From contig CANCKZ010000024.1 in the NCBI GenBank assembly GCA_947378695.1, positions 1-9,132 of the forward strand: a DNA stretch of 9,132 nt. The letters run 5' to 3'. Positions 1 to 5,203 of the stretch are shown here, in pieces (the first letter of the stretch is position 1; each line of letters begins with the position of its first letter). A program made the translations under genes and the position numbers. Origin of the DNA: Rickettsiales bacterium (GTDB taxonomy: Bacteria; Pseudomonadota; Alphaproteobacteria; Rickettsiales; Deianiraeaceae). Under the pieces are notes generated by a model. It was not told the origin of the DNA. It ran no database searches and saw nothing but the letters and a program-made list of their open reading frames with translations.

Positions 1-72
1 CTTGGAATGATCATTTCCGGCATTGTTTGGATAAACTTCGGCAGCAGAATTTCAGGCAAAATTTTTAAGTGA
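1..72 (+). CDS. Possible 3' end of a truncated gene, membrane-like C-terminus
   Basis: Frame 1 is open from the window edge to a TGA at 70-72 and encodes 23 residues beginning LGMIISGIVWINFG, a hydrophobic stretch followed by a short basic tail ending KIFK. This would suit the last membrane segment of an integral membrane protein. I do not recognise the family. The call is weak. Frame 3 (ending at a TAA at 66-68) and the minus strand (an open frame containing LPEILLPKFIQTMPEMIIP) are also open here, and third-position composition does not separate them. If the minus frame is the real one, a gene starts near here and runs out of the window leftwards. Confidence 0.3.
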   Translation, partial: LGMIISGIVWINFGSRISGKIFK

Positions 73-124
73 TGCGTTGAATTTATGTGGCGGTTTTGCA
101 CATTCAAAGGCAACTTTTTGCCAC

Positions 125-156
125 TGTATCACTGTACTAGTACAGTATAACAAAAA
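125..156 (+). repeat. CTAG-centred palindromic repeat, copy 1
   Basis: The core at 131-146, ACTGTACTAGTACAGT, is a perfect 16-bp palindrome. The 28 bases at 125-152 match 4292-4319 at 25 positions, and both copies continue with AAAA. A diverged copy on the minus strand lies inside a coding sequence at 6192-6219 (21 of 28). The A-rich tail 146-172 is identical over 27 bases to the minus-strand sequence 6198-6172. It is therefore a dispersed repeat, not simply a terminator. Its function is unknown; a protein-binding site or a small palindromic element are both possible. Confidence 0.8.
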
Positions 157-244
157 TAAAAAAGAAAAAAAATATTTTTTCCAAAATCGAAAGAAGCCTT
201 ATCGTAATTGACTTCTTCATTTTGCTGAAAATCACACACATCAC

Positions 245-270
245 TTTTGTTATAGCGTGCTATAACAAAA
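245..270. repeat. Perfect 12+12 bp palindrome containing the TATAACAAAA box
   Basis: TTTTGTTATAGC (245-256) and GCTATAACAAAA (259-270) are exact reverse complements separated by GT. The right half, continued by ACG, equals the CTATAACAAAAACG that follows the palindrome at 4312-4325, and an ATCAC precedes both this site and the longer repeats. It appears to be a short relative of the CTAG-centred family. The two-base centre favours a dimeric DNA-binding site over a simple RNA hairpin. Confidence 0.7.
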
Positions 271-283
271 ACGCACTTTTTGC

Positions 284-310
284 AAACTTTTTGGGCAGAA
301 AAAAAAGTTT
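284..310. repeat. AT-rich inverted repeat (9-bp arms)
   Basis: AAACTTTTT (284-292) and AAAAAGTTT (302-310) are exact reverse complements around a 9-base loop containing GGGCAG. No GC-rich stem is present, so it is a poor intrinsic terminator. It sits between the TATAACAAAAACG box and the TTATTATATATATT box, the same relative place that a longer inverted repeat occupies at 4323-4368. Confidence 0.5.
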
Positions 311-326
311 ATTATATATATTGTAG
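309..326 (+). repeat. TTATTATATATATT box, copy 1
   Basis: TTATTATATATATTGTAG here matches 4481-4498 at 17 of 18 positions, and both copies are preceded by AAAAAGTT. It contains TATATT, a fair -10 hexamer, but no matching -35 or downstream gene makes it a promoter with confidence. It is best described as a module shared by the two non-coding regions. Confidence 0.6.
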
Positions 327-358
327 CGAGTGAAAATGTGGAAGCGGTTTTGTTGATT

Positions 359-428
359 GGCGGAACAGAAAGCGAAGTTTTTGTGGGATAGCACGAATGA
401 AATGAGGGATATCCGCCGGAAACTTCGC
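359..428 (+). other. Interleaved inverted repeats (potential RNA pseudoknot or switch)
   Basis: GGCGGA (359-364) is complementary to TCCGCC (412-417), and GCGAAGTTT (372-380) is complementary to AAACTTCGC (420-428). The two pairings interleave, which is the topology of an H-type pseudoknot or of two mutually exclusive hairpins. Only base complementarity is seen. The structure could equally arise by chance or from nested repeats. Confidence 0.3.
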
Positions 429-556
429 ACCCGCCCCCGATGTTCAAATTTTGAAAAGAAGGTGCGTGGCGTTCGGTTTTGCGGTGGCGGAGGTTGTGGA
501 AAATCTGCGTTTTGCTGGGAGGAAAACACACGCAAGATACACAATTGATGGTGTGG

Positions 557-1192
557 CTACTTCTTTACGAGTTCTATGAAAATTTTTCCGTCTTGTGGTG
601 TTCCAACGGGAGAGAAGGTAACTGTCGCTGACGGGCTAGATCTTTGCGATTCAATAGTCTGTATCCAACTTTCTTTAAAAATCGTGTTATCAACAATAGC
701 ACTAGCAAAATTTGCGCCCGTTAAATTGACCCACCTGACTGTCGTATGATCTGCCGTGATGTTAACGCTTTTAACAAACCTTGTGCCGCTTAGATTATGA
801 GCACCCTCAAAATGCGCATCACCCAGCCAAGCCCCATGAAAAGTCGCACCCATTAAATCCGCACCCTCAAAATGTGCACCACTTAAATCGGCGTTTGTGA
901 AATTCGCACCCCGAAGATTTGCACCTTTTAAGTTCACGCCAGCCAAATAAGCGTTGGATAAATAAACGCCAACAAGTGGCACGCCTTTGAAATTTAGAAA
1001 CTCCAACGCCTGAATTTTGCCGGAATTTCCGCTTGATTTTGTGGTGATTAACTGCCATGCTCCAAGAATTTTTTGCTCTTGAAGGGATTGGTATTGGAAA
1101 TAAAATGAAAGGCAGGCAATTACAGCCCCAACCATTGTGAGGATTGCGGAAGCCTGCGCTTTCCAGACCTGTGTGTTCCAATTTTTTTTCAC
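557..1192 (-). CDS. Membrane-anchored pentapeptide-repeat protein
   Basis: The 211-residue product has one predicted membrane segment near the N-terminus (about residues 16-33, AILTMVGAVIACLSFYFQ), a linker containing AWQLITTKSSGNSGKIQALEFLN, and A(N/D)LxG-type pentapeptides from about 76 to 130 (NLKGANLRGANFTNADLSGA and onward). A second short run lies at about 153-174. Pentapeptide repeats fold into a right-handed quadrilateral beta helix. The N-terminal layout with AWQLI and ALEFLN recurs in membrane-associated members whose function is not known. The GTG start at 1192 overlaps the ruvC stop by 4 bp (GTGA), so translation is probably coupled. A GGTAGG just upstream is a weak ribosome-binding site. 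It is the last gene of its operon. It resembles Qnr-type gyrase protectors only in the repeat, and the membrane anchor argues against that role. Confidence 0.85.
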   Translation of the reverse strand: MKKNWNTQVWKAQASAILTMVGAVIACLSFYFQYQSLQEQKILGAWQLITTKSSGNSGKIQALEFLNFKGVPLVGVYLSNAYLAGVNLKGANLRGANFTNADLSGAHFEGADLMGATFHGAWLGDAHFEGAHNLSGTRFVKSVNITADHTTVRWVNLTGANFASAIVDNTIFKESWIQTIESQRSSPSATVTFSPVGTPQDGKIFIELVKK

Positions 1193-1668
1193 ACCCTACC
1201 ACAAAAAGCACTCGCACAAAAAGCAATAGCAATCGCATCATATTCATCGCTGGTAAGGTCAGGTTTCACGCCCGAAACAAGGCGTTGAATCATAAATTCC
1301 ACCTGCGATTTTTCCGCTTTTCCAGCACCTGTCACGGTTTTTTTCACGACATTTGGGCTGAATTCCACAATTGGAACCTCGTTTTTTGCAACGGCGGTGA
1401 TTATTGCTCCCCGTGCCGCCCCAAGTTTAAGGGACGATGTCGCATTCACATTCACAAATGTTTCTTCAATTCCACAAATTGATGGTTTATAAAGTTGGCA
1501 AAGGTGGTGTGTTATTTCGAATAAATGAAGGAGTTTTTTTGGGAAATCTTCCGTGCCTTTGTTCTTGATAACCCCTGATTCCACAAGGTGAAAAGTTCCG
1601 TTTGAGTTTTTTGAAATTATTGCGTAGCCTGCTGTGTTCAGGGCTGGGTCAATGCCTAGAATGGTCAT
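1189..1668 (-). CDS. ruvC: Crossover junction endodeoxyribonuclease RuvC
   Basis: RuvC is the resolvase that cuts Holliday junctions with the RuvAB branch-migration motor during homologous recombination and repair. The 159-residue product is normal to slightly short for the family. The RNase H-fold catalytic acids are visible: D7 in GIDPALNTAGY, a glutamate in CGIEETFVNVN (residue 68 or 69), and D141 and D144 in SDEYDAIAIAFC. The family stretches SSLKLGAARGA (78-88) and GAGKAEKSQVEFMI (114-127) are present. The ATG at 1668 is directly preceded by the TAA of the upstream gene (TAAATG), and its own stop overlaps the next gene by 4 bp, so expression depends on the operon. No Shine-Dalgarno is evident. 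ruvA and ruvB are not beside it in this window. Confidence 0.97.
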   Translation of the reverse strand: MTILGIDPALNTAGYAIISKNSNGTFHLVESGVIKNKGTEDFPKKLLHLFEITHHLCQLYKPSICGIEETFVNVNATSSLKLGAARGAIITAVAKNEVPIVEFSPNVVKKTVTGAGKAEKSQVEFMIQRLVSGVKPDLTSDEYDAIAIAFCASAFCGRV

Positions 1669-1983
1669 TTATTTGAAAATTTTCGAAATTATTGCGGTGA
1701 CGAATATCACAATTAATGTCCAAACACCCATTCCAATAGAGCGACCAGTATTTTTCCAAAATATTTTATACTCATCCCTATCGCACTCCTTGATAATTTT
1801 CTGGATTTCTTGACGGCAAGATTTGTCGTCTTTTAGAAGGTCTATAACAATTTTTTTTATCGCCTTGTCTGCAATTTTTGATTCATCAAGCGTTCTTTCA
1901 AGTAGCACGGCGAATTTATCGGAAGAGTTTAATGTATTATTTATACCGTCAATTGCTTGCTTGGAATCAAAATTATCATTCAT
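1669..1983 (-). CDS. Small C-tail-anchored membrane protein, function unknown
   Basis: I do not recognise this 104-residue product. It has a charged, probably helical cytoplasmic part (about 1-78, rich in K, D and E) and a single hydrophobic segment near the C-terminus (about 84-100, SIGMGVWTLIVIFVTAI) ending in KIFK, so it is predicted to be tail-anchored in the inner membrane. Its ATG overlaps the stop of the upstream RHH-like gene by 4 bp (ATGA), and its stop abuts the ruvC start. The tight pairing with a ribbon-helix-helix-like gene resembles a toxin-antitoxin arrangement, but the protein has no recognisable toxin motif. That reading is inference only. Confidence 0.7.
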   Translation of the reverse strand: MNDNFDSKQAIDGINNTLNSSDKFAVLLERTLDESKIADKAIKKIVIDLLKDDKSCRQEIQKIIKECDRDEYKIFWKNTGRSIGMGVWTLIVIFVTAIISKIFK

Positions 1984-2213
1984 ACAAGTTGTTTTAAATA
2001 ATCTTTGGACGGTCTTGCTTGTTCGCCAGTGGCGGTTATTGTAATTGATATAGTATCATCCTGTGCATTAAGTAGAACCCCCATGGCAAATCTTAAAACG
2101 GATTGTTCATCTTTTAAATTTAGTTTTTCTTGAATTTCATCGAAAGCCCTCCTATCCCCATTATCCAAAACCAGAGTCAATTCCGTTTCAGTAGATGTAG
2201 CCCTAACCGACAT
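1980..2213 (-). CDS. Small ribbon-helix-helix-like protein, possible regulator
   Basis: The 77-residue product has a short strand (TELTLVLD, 10-17), a helix (about DRRAFDEIQEKLNL, 20-33), a turn (KDEQ) and a second helix (SVLRFAMGVLLN, 38-49). This order matches the ribbon-helix-helix fold of CopG/Arc-type DNA-binding proteins. The tail ITITATGEQARPSKDYLKQLV may be another strand and helix. It is the first gene of the minus-strand operon that includes ruvC, and its promoter region is shared with divergent recJ, so autoregulation would be plausible. The fold is judged by eye from the pattern; no exact family is named. Confidence 0.6.
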   Translation of the reverse strand: MSVRATSTETELTLVLDNGDRRAFDEIQEKLNLKDEQSVLRFAMGVLLNAQDDTISITITATGEQARPSKDYLKQLV

Positions 2214-2300
2214 ATCTTTAAATATTAATTAACATTCTTATAATTTATATTGACATAATTCCAAAATCATTTTATTTGTCAAGCCTATTTCAGAAATAAA
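2214..2300. promoter_or_regulatory. Divergent promoter region between the ruvC operon and recJ
   Basis: On the plus strand, TTGACA at 2250-2255 is followed after 17 bases by TATTTG at 2273-2278, a perfect -35 with a weak -10 that would start transcription about 15-20 bases before recJ. On the minus strand, TTGACA at 2282-2277 is followed 17 bases later by ATTATG (2259-2254), which would serve the RHH-like gene. The two predicted promoters overlap, so they could interfere or be co-regulated. The hexamers are seen; the activity is inferred. Confidence 0.5.
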
Positions 2301-4250
2301 ATGTACACACAATCAATTTCAAAGAACTTCTGGGTTGAAGAAGAATATTCACGAGATGTCATTAACCGCATAATATCCCAGCACGGCACTTCATATATAA
2401 TCGCCCGCTTGCTTTATCTTGTTCCAAACCTTGAATTTGAACAAGTGCCAGATTTCCTTTCGCCAAAAATGAAAAACCTTATGCCAAATCCGAATCACCT
2501 TTTAGACATGCCAAAAGCAGTTGAAAGAATGCACACTGCGGTTATGAATAGGGAGAAAATCACAATTTTTGGAGACTACGACGTTGACGGTGCAACATCA
2601 TCAGCAATAATTCACAACTATTTGAAATCAATTGGCGTTTATAGCGAAATTTATATTCCGGACCGTGTTCGCGAGGGTTATGGTCCAAACATTGAAGCAA
2701 TGAAGGAAATTGCAGGTGGCGGAACGAAACTTTTAATTACAGTAGACTGCGGAACAGTTGCATTTGAACCATTAGAAGAAGCCCACGCACAAGGAATGGA
2801 CGCAATTGTTATTGACCACCACCTTGGCGTTAAGGAAGTTCCAAAATCTGTTGCTATTATTAACCCAAACAGGCTTGATGAGACAACTCCATTAAAATAC
2901 CTTTGCGGAGCAGGCGTTTCGTTTATGATGGTAGTCGCCCTAAATTCATATTTAAGGGAGAAGGGTTTTTTTAAGGGAGGGTTTTTTAAGGAAGGGTTTA
3001 GGGAGGGGGCTCCGTGCCCTGACGATGTCGACCGGAAAGCAAAGCTTGAAGGCAAAGAGACATCGGGGCGGGTAGGAGCACCCACACACAAGCACCAAGC
3101 ACCAAGCGAACCCAATCTGCTGGAACTCCTTCCACTTGTCGCACTTGGAACGGTGTGCGATGTTATGAACCTTGTTTCGCTTAACCGTGCATTTGTTGCG
3201 ACAGGTCTTCAAGTTCTTACAAACTGGAATAGAAACAATGCAAATGCTTGGGGAAATATTGGACTGCGAGCCTTAAAAGAAACATGCGGAATTGAAAGTT
3301 TTGATGAACAAACATTTGGTTTTGCGTTTGGTCCTTGCATTAACGCAGGTGGAAGAATTGGCATTGCTTCCCTTGGAGCAAAGCTTTTAACGGAAACGAA
3401 CTACGAAAAAGCACTTTCAATTGCACGAAGGCTATACGAACTTAACATTGAAAGAAGGCAAATTGAAAAACAAATGAAAGAGGAAGCAATTTTTGAACTT
3501 GAACAAAAATATTTATCCAACCCTGAAAACGATACATCATCAAACGATGGCTTCGTTTTTATTGGTAGTGAAAAATATCATCAGGGGGTGATTGGAATTT
3601 TAGCTTCAAGGTTGAAGGATAAATACAACAAGCCCGCATTTGTTTTCTCACAACTGGACGGCTACATTAAGGCATCGGCAAGGTCAATTTTAGGAATAGA
3701 CCTTGGTGCAACAATTAATAAGGCTGTAAAACACGGGTTACTAATAGCAGGAGGCGGACACGCAATGGCAGGCGGATTTTCCTGTACAAATGAAAAAGTT
3801 CCCCAATTAAAACAGTTTTTTGAAGACGAAATTTCCCAAAAATCAAAGGAACTCACAAAAATTCACCTTCAAACATTTGCTTGTGAACTTTCGCTTTCTG
3901 CCATCAACATTGAACTTTATGATGAAATGCAAAAATTGAAGCCGTTTGGTCAGGGAAATCCAAAGCCTTTGTTTGTAATTCGTGGCGTTGAAATTGTTTT
4001 CTCACAAAAACGAGGGCAAACCCACCTTGCAGCAACATTTATGGACGATTCTGGGGCGACTCTTAAAGGTATGTTTTTTGGATTTTTCGAAACATTTTCC
4101 GATGCTTCCTTCAAAAAAATTGAAACAGAAAAACTTGATATCCTTTGCGAAATTTCATTAAATGAATGGAATGGAAGGAAGTCTGTTGAATTGATGATAA
4201 AAGACATTGCAATTTCCGGAAATGTTACAACTCCAAGTTTGTATGCGTGA
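2301..4250 (+). CDS. recJ: Single-stranded-DNA exonuclease RecJ with an in-frame insertion
   Basis: RecJ is the 5'-3' single-strand exonuclease of recombinational and mismatch repair. The DHH phosphoesterase motifs appear in order: DYDVDG (92-97), VDCG (148-151), IDHH (171-174), and LVALGTVCDVM (279-289). The DHHA1 part follows, with EKYHQGVIGILASRL (424-438) and GGGHAMAGG (484-492), then the C-terminal OB-type domain with KPFGQGNPKPLF (547-558). At 649 residues it is longer than usual (roughly 570-600) because of about 50 extra residues at 220-271, rich in F, G, K and P, between CGAGVSFMMVVAL and LLPLVALGT. All catalytic motifs are intact, so the enzyme is probably active. The ATG start has only a weak upstream purine run (CAGAAA). 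It is transcribed alone, divergently from the ruvC operon. Confidence 0.97.
   Translation: MYTQSISKNFWVEEEYSRDVINRIISQHGTSYIIARLLYLVPNLEFEQVPDFLSPKMKNLMPNPNHLLDMPKAVERMHTAVMNREKITIFGDYDVDGATSSAIIHNYLKSIGVYSEIYIPDRVREGYGPNIEAMKEIAGGGTKLLITVDCGTVAFEPLEEAHAQGMDAIVIDHHLGVKEVPKSVAIINPNRLDETTPLKYLCGAGVSFMMVVALNSYLREKGFFKGGFFKEGFREGAPCPDDVDRKAKLEGKETSGRVGAPTHKHQAPSEPNLLELLPLVALGTVCDVMNLVSLNRAFVATGLQVLTNWNRNNANAWGNIGLRALKETCGIESFDEQTFGFAFGPCINAGGRIGIASLGAKLLTETNYEKALSIARRLYELNIERRQIEKQMKEEAIFELEQKYLSNPENDTSSNDGFVFIGSEKYHQGVIGILASRLKDKYNKPAFVFSQLDGYIKASARSILGIDLGATINKAVKHGLLIAGGGHAMAGGFSCTNEKVPQLKQFFEDEISQKSKELTKIHLQTFACELSLSAINIELYDEMQKLKPFGQGNPKPLFVIRGVEIVFSQKRGQTHLAATFMDDSGATLKGMFFGFFETFSDASFKKIETEKLDILCEISLNEWNGRKSVELMIKDIAISGNVTTPSLYA
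2958..3110 (+). repeat. In-frame palindromic insertion element within recJ
   Basis: This segment is G-rich and unlike the surrounding AT-rich coding sequence. It opens with tandem AAGGG/GGGTTTTTT units (about 2958-3009). It then forms an imperfect palindrome centred near 3044: GGGGGCTCC (3005-3013) pairs with GGAGCACCC (3075-3083) with one mismatch, and CGATGTC (3023-3029) pairs exactly with GACATCG (3059-3065) at equal spacing. AAGCTT lies at the centre, and AGCACCA tandem repeats follow. It encodes residues about 220-270, between the DHH domain motifs, at a spot where RecJ proteins usually have a short loop. The pattern matches the known behaviour of Rickettsia palindromic elements. The exact ends are uncertain. 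Confidence 0.7.
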
Positions 4251-4291
4251 AAATTGTTTTATGGGTTGTTTTCAAGAGTATTTTTGCTCGG

Positions 4292-4323
4292 TGTATCACC
4301 GCACTAGTACACTATAACAAAAA
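4292..4323 (+). repeat. CTAG-centred palindromic repeat, copy 2
   Basis: The 28 bases 4292-4319 match 125-152 at 25 positions (differences at the positions occupied by C, C and C in CACCGC...ACACT here), and both copies run into AAAA. Two of the three differences break the perfect symmetry of copy 1, leaving GTACTAGT-type dyad symmetry at the centre. It lies about 40 bp after the recJ stop, where it might also act in transcript ending, though no T-run follows. Confidence 0.8.
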
Positions 4324-4368
4324 CGGGTTTTTGGGAAAACATCGCCCTCACAAATCTTAAAAACCCGT
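4323..4368. repeat. Inverted repeat with 10-bp perfect arms
   Basis: ACGGGTTTTT (4323-4332) and AAAAACCCGT (4359-4368) are exact reverse complements with a 26-base loop. It directly follows the TATAACAAAA box. In RNA it would form a stem whose lower part is GC-rich. It could be a recJ 3' processing hairpin or a weak terminator, but lacks a trailing U-run. Confidence 0.5.
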
Positions 4369-4408
4369 GGTGCCATCTGGGACTGCCTAAGGGTGCGTGC
4401 GTGCTTTT

Positions 4409-4458
4409 CGGGGAGGTATTCCTTCGCTATCGCTTCGTCACACCTCGCAAAAACCCCG
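4409..4458. repeat. GC-rich imperfect hairpin
   Basis: CGGGG (4409-4413) pairs with CCCCG (4454-4458), and GAGGTAT (4413-4419) pairs with ACACCTC (4440-4446) with one wobble or mismatch, the inner loop carrying TTCGCTATCGCTTCG. GC content is well above the flanking DNA. It occupies the segment that distinguishes this region from the shorter arrangement at 245-326, as though an extra palindromic piece had been added. Confidence 0.4.
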
Positions 4459-4470
4459 CTTTTGGTTGGG

Positions 4471-4498
4471 AAAAAGTTGGTTATTATATATATTATAG
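4471..4498 (+). repeat. TTATTATATATATT box, copy 2
   Basis: AAAAAGTT followed by TTATTATATATATTATAG (4481-4498) repeats the sequence at 302-326 with two inserted bases and one substitution. Downstream, ATGGAAGC (4510-4517) resembles TGTGGAAGC at 337-345. It lies about 100 bp before ribE and may contribute a -10-like TATATT or TATTATAG element. Confidence 0.6.
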
Positions 4499-4597
4499 TG
4501 AAGGAATTTATGGAAGCCAAAAAATTTACACATTTATATTTCCTTGACAATTTGTTTATATTATTTCCACATTGGGAATAAATAGAAAATTCAGGAA

Positions 4598-5203
4598 ATG
4601 TTCACGGGAATTATTCAACAAACGGCGTTTGTCGTTGCAAATGCTCAAACGCAGGACGGCAAAACCCTCAAAATTCGCTTTGCAAAAGTTGATGGTGTAA
4701 AAATCGGAGACTCCATCGCCATAAACGGCTGTTGTTTAACTGTGATAAAAATTGAAGGCAACGAGCTTTCGTTTTATGTATCATCAGAAACATTACGCCA
4801 AACAACATTAATGATGCTTTCAAACAATGACCGTGTGAATATTGAAACAGCAATGCTTGCTTCAACACCACTTGGCGGGCATATCATTCTTGGACACATC
4901 GACGAAGTTGCAAAGGTAATATCCATCGAAAATTCACAGAATACATATAAAGTTTTAGTTGAAGTTTCAAATGCGGGGAAGAAGTTCTTGATAAAGAAAG
5001 GCTCCATTGCAATTGATGGCATATCCCTGACAATCATGGCAATCAAAGGCAGAACGGTTGAATTAAACATTATTCCACACACTTGGAACAATACAACGCT
5101 ATCTCTTTTAAATGTTACAAGTAATGGGCTTGTGAATGTTGAGTTTGATCATTTCGTGAAAATTATTGGTAAAAAAATTGATGAACACTTTGCAAATCGT
5201 TAG
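4598..5203 (+). CDS. ribE: Riboflavin synthase, alpha chain
   Basis: The enzyme dismutates two 6,7-dimethyl-8-ribityllumazine molecules into riboflavin and 5-amino-6-ribitylaminouracil, the last step of riboflavin synthesis. The 201-residue length is typical. It starts with the family signature MFTGII and has two lumazine-binding repeats: the first with IGDSIAINGCCLTV (36-49), the second with KKGSIAIDGISLTI (133-146) and IIPHTWNNTTL (158-168). The joining LGGHIILGHID (92-102) carries the conserved histidines. An AGGAA abuts the ATG, too close for a standard Shine-Dalgarno, yet MFTGII fixes the start. Its 3' end overlaps the next gene, so the two form an operon. It would supply FMN and FAD, although the flavoprotein downstream is on the other strand. 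Confidence 0.97.
   Translation: MFTGIIQQTAFVVANAQTQDGKTLKIRFAKVDGVKIGDSIAINGCCLTVIKIEGNELSFYVSSETLRQTTLMMLSNNDRVNIETAMLASTPLGGHIILGHIDEVAKVISIENSQNTYKVLVEVSNAGKKFLIKKGSIAIDGISLTIMAIKGRTVELNIIPHTWNNTTLSLLNVTSNGLVNVEFDHFVKIIGKKIDEHFANR

Larger units (their letters stand above)
73..556. other. 484-bp non-coding region rich in palindromes and repeats
   Basis: No convincing gene is present. Open frames on the minus strand at 250-544 and the plus strand at 357-548 lack recognisable protein features and run through inverted repeats. From left to right the region holds a CTAG-centred palindrome with an A-rich tail (125-172), a 12+12 bp palindrome (245-270), an AT inverted repeat (284-310), a TTATTATATATATT box (309-326) and a more GC-rich part (about 345-545) with interleaved inverted repeats. 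The order of modules resembles that at 4292-4498. No tRNA cloverleaf or known riboswitch was recognised. Confidence 0.6.
4251..4597. other. 347-bp non-coding, repeat-rich region between recJ and ribE
   Basis: No credible gene is seen. The minus frame 4550-4296 and plus frame 4393-4581 run through inverted repeats and have no family features. The region holds a CTAG-centred palindrome (4292-4319), a 10-bp inverted repeat (4323-4368), a GC-rich hairpin (4409-4458) and a TTATTATATATATT box (4481-4498). A TTGACA at 4544-4549 lacks a good -10 at the usual distance. No FMN riboswitch pattern was found before ribE. Confidence 0.6.

Noticed and set aside
250..544. Two overlapping minus-strand frames (93 and 94 residues) and a plus frame at 357-548
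   Set aside because: They run through palindromes and interleaved inverted repeats, show no domain or codon pattern of a gene, and the similarity to the minus frame at 4296-4550 (both containing IYII and RFCYS) is explained by shared repeat DNA.
2678..3212. Minus-strand open frames of 145 and 86 residues
   Set aside because: They lie entirely opposite recJ, whose motifs are clear, and have biased composition expected of antisense frames.
4323..4458. tRNA or intrinsic terminator in the GC-rich segment
   Set aside because: There is no T-loop consensus or seven-base acceptor stem, and neither inverted repeat is followed by a T-run on either strand.
4296..4581. Minus-strand 84-residue frame and plus-strand 62-residue frame between recJ and ribE
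   Set aside because: No recognisable protein features or ribosome-binding site; they cover repeat modules and hairpins. Kept as non-coding.
4544..4597. TTGACA before ribE as a full promoter
   Set aside because: At 17 bases downstream the hexamer is CCACAT; better -10-like sequences are at spacings of 7 or 12 bases, so no complete sigma-70 promoter is supported.
4251..4597. FMN riboswitch upstream of ribE
   Set aside because: None of the conserved FMN-element blocks (such as the AGGGGCAG or CCGACAGT segments) is present.
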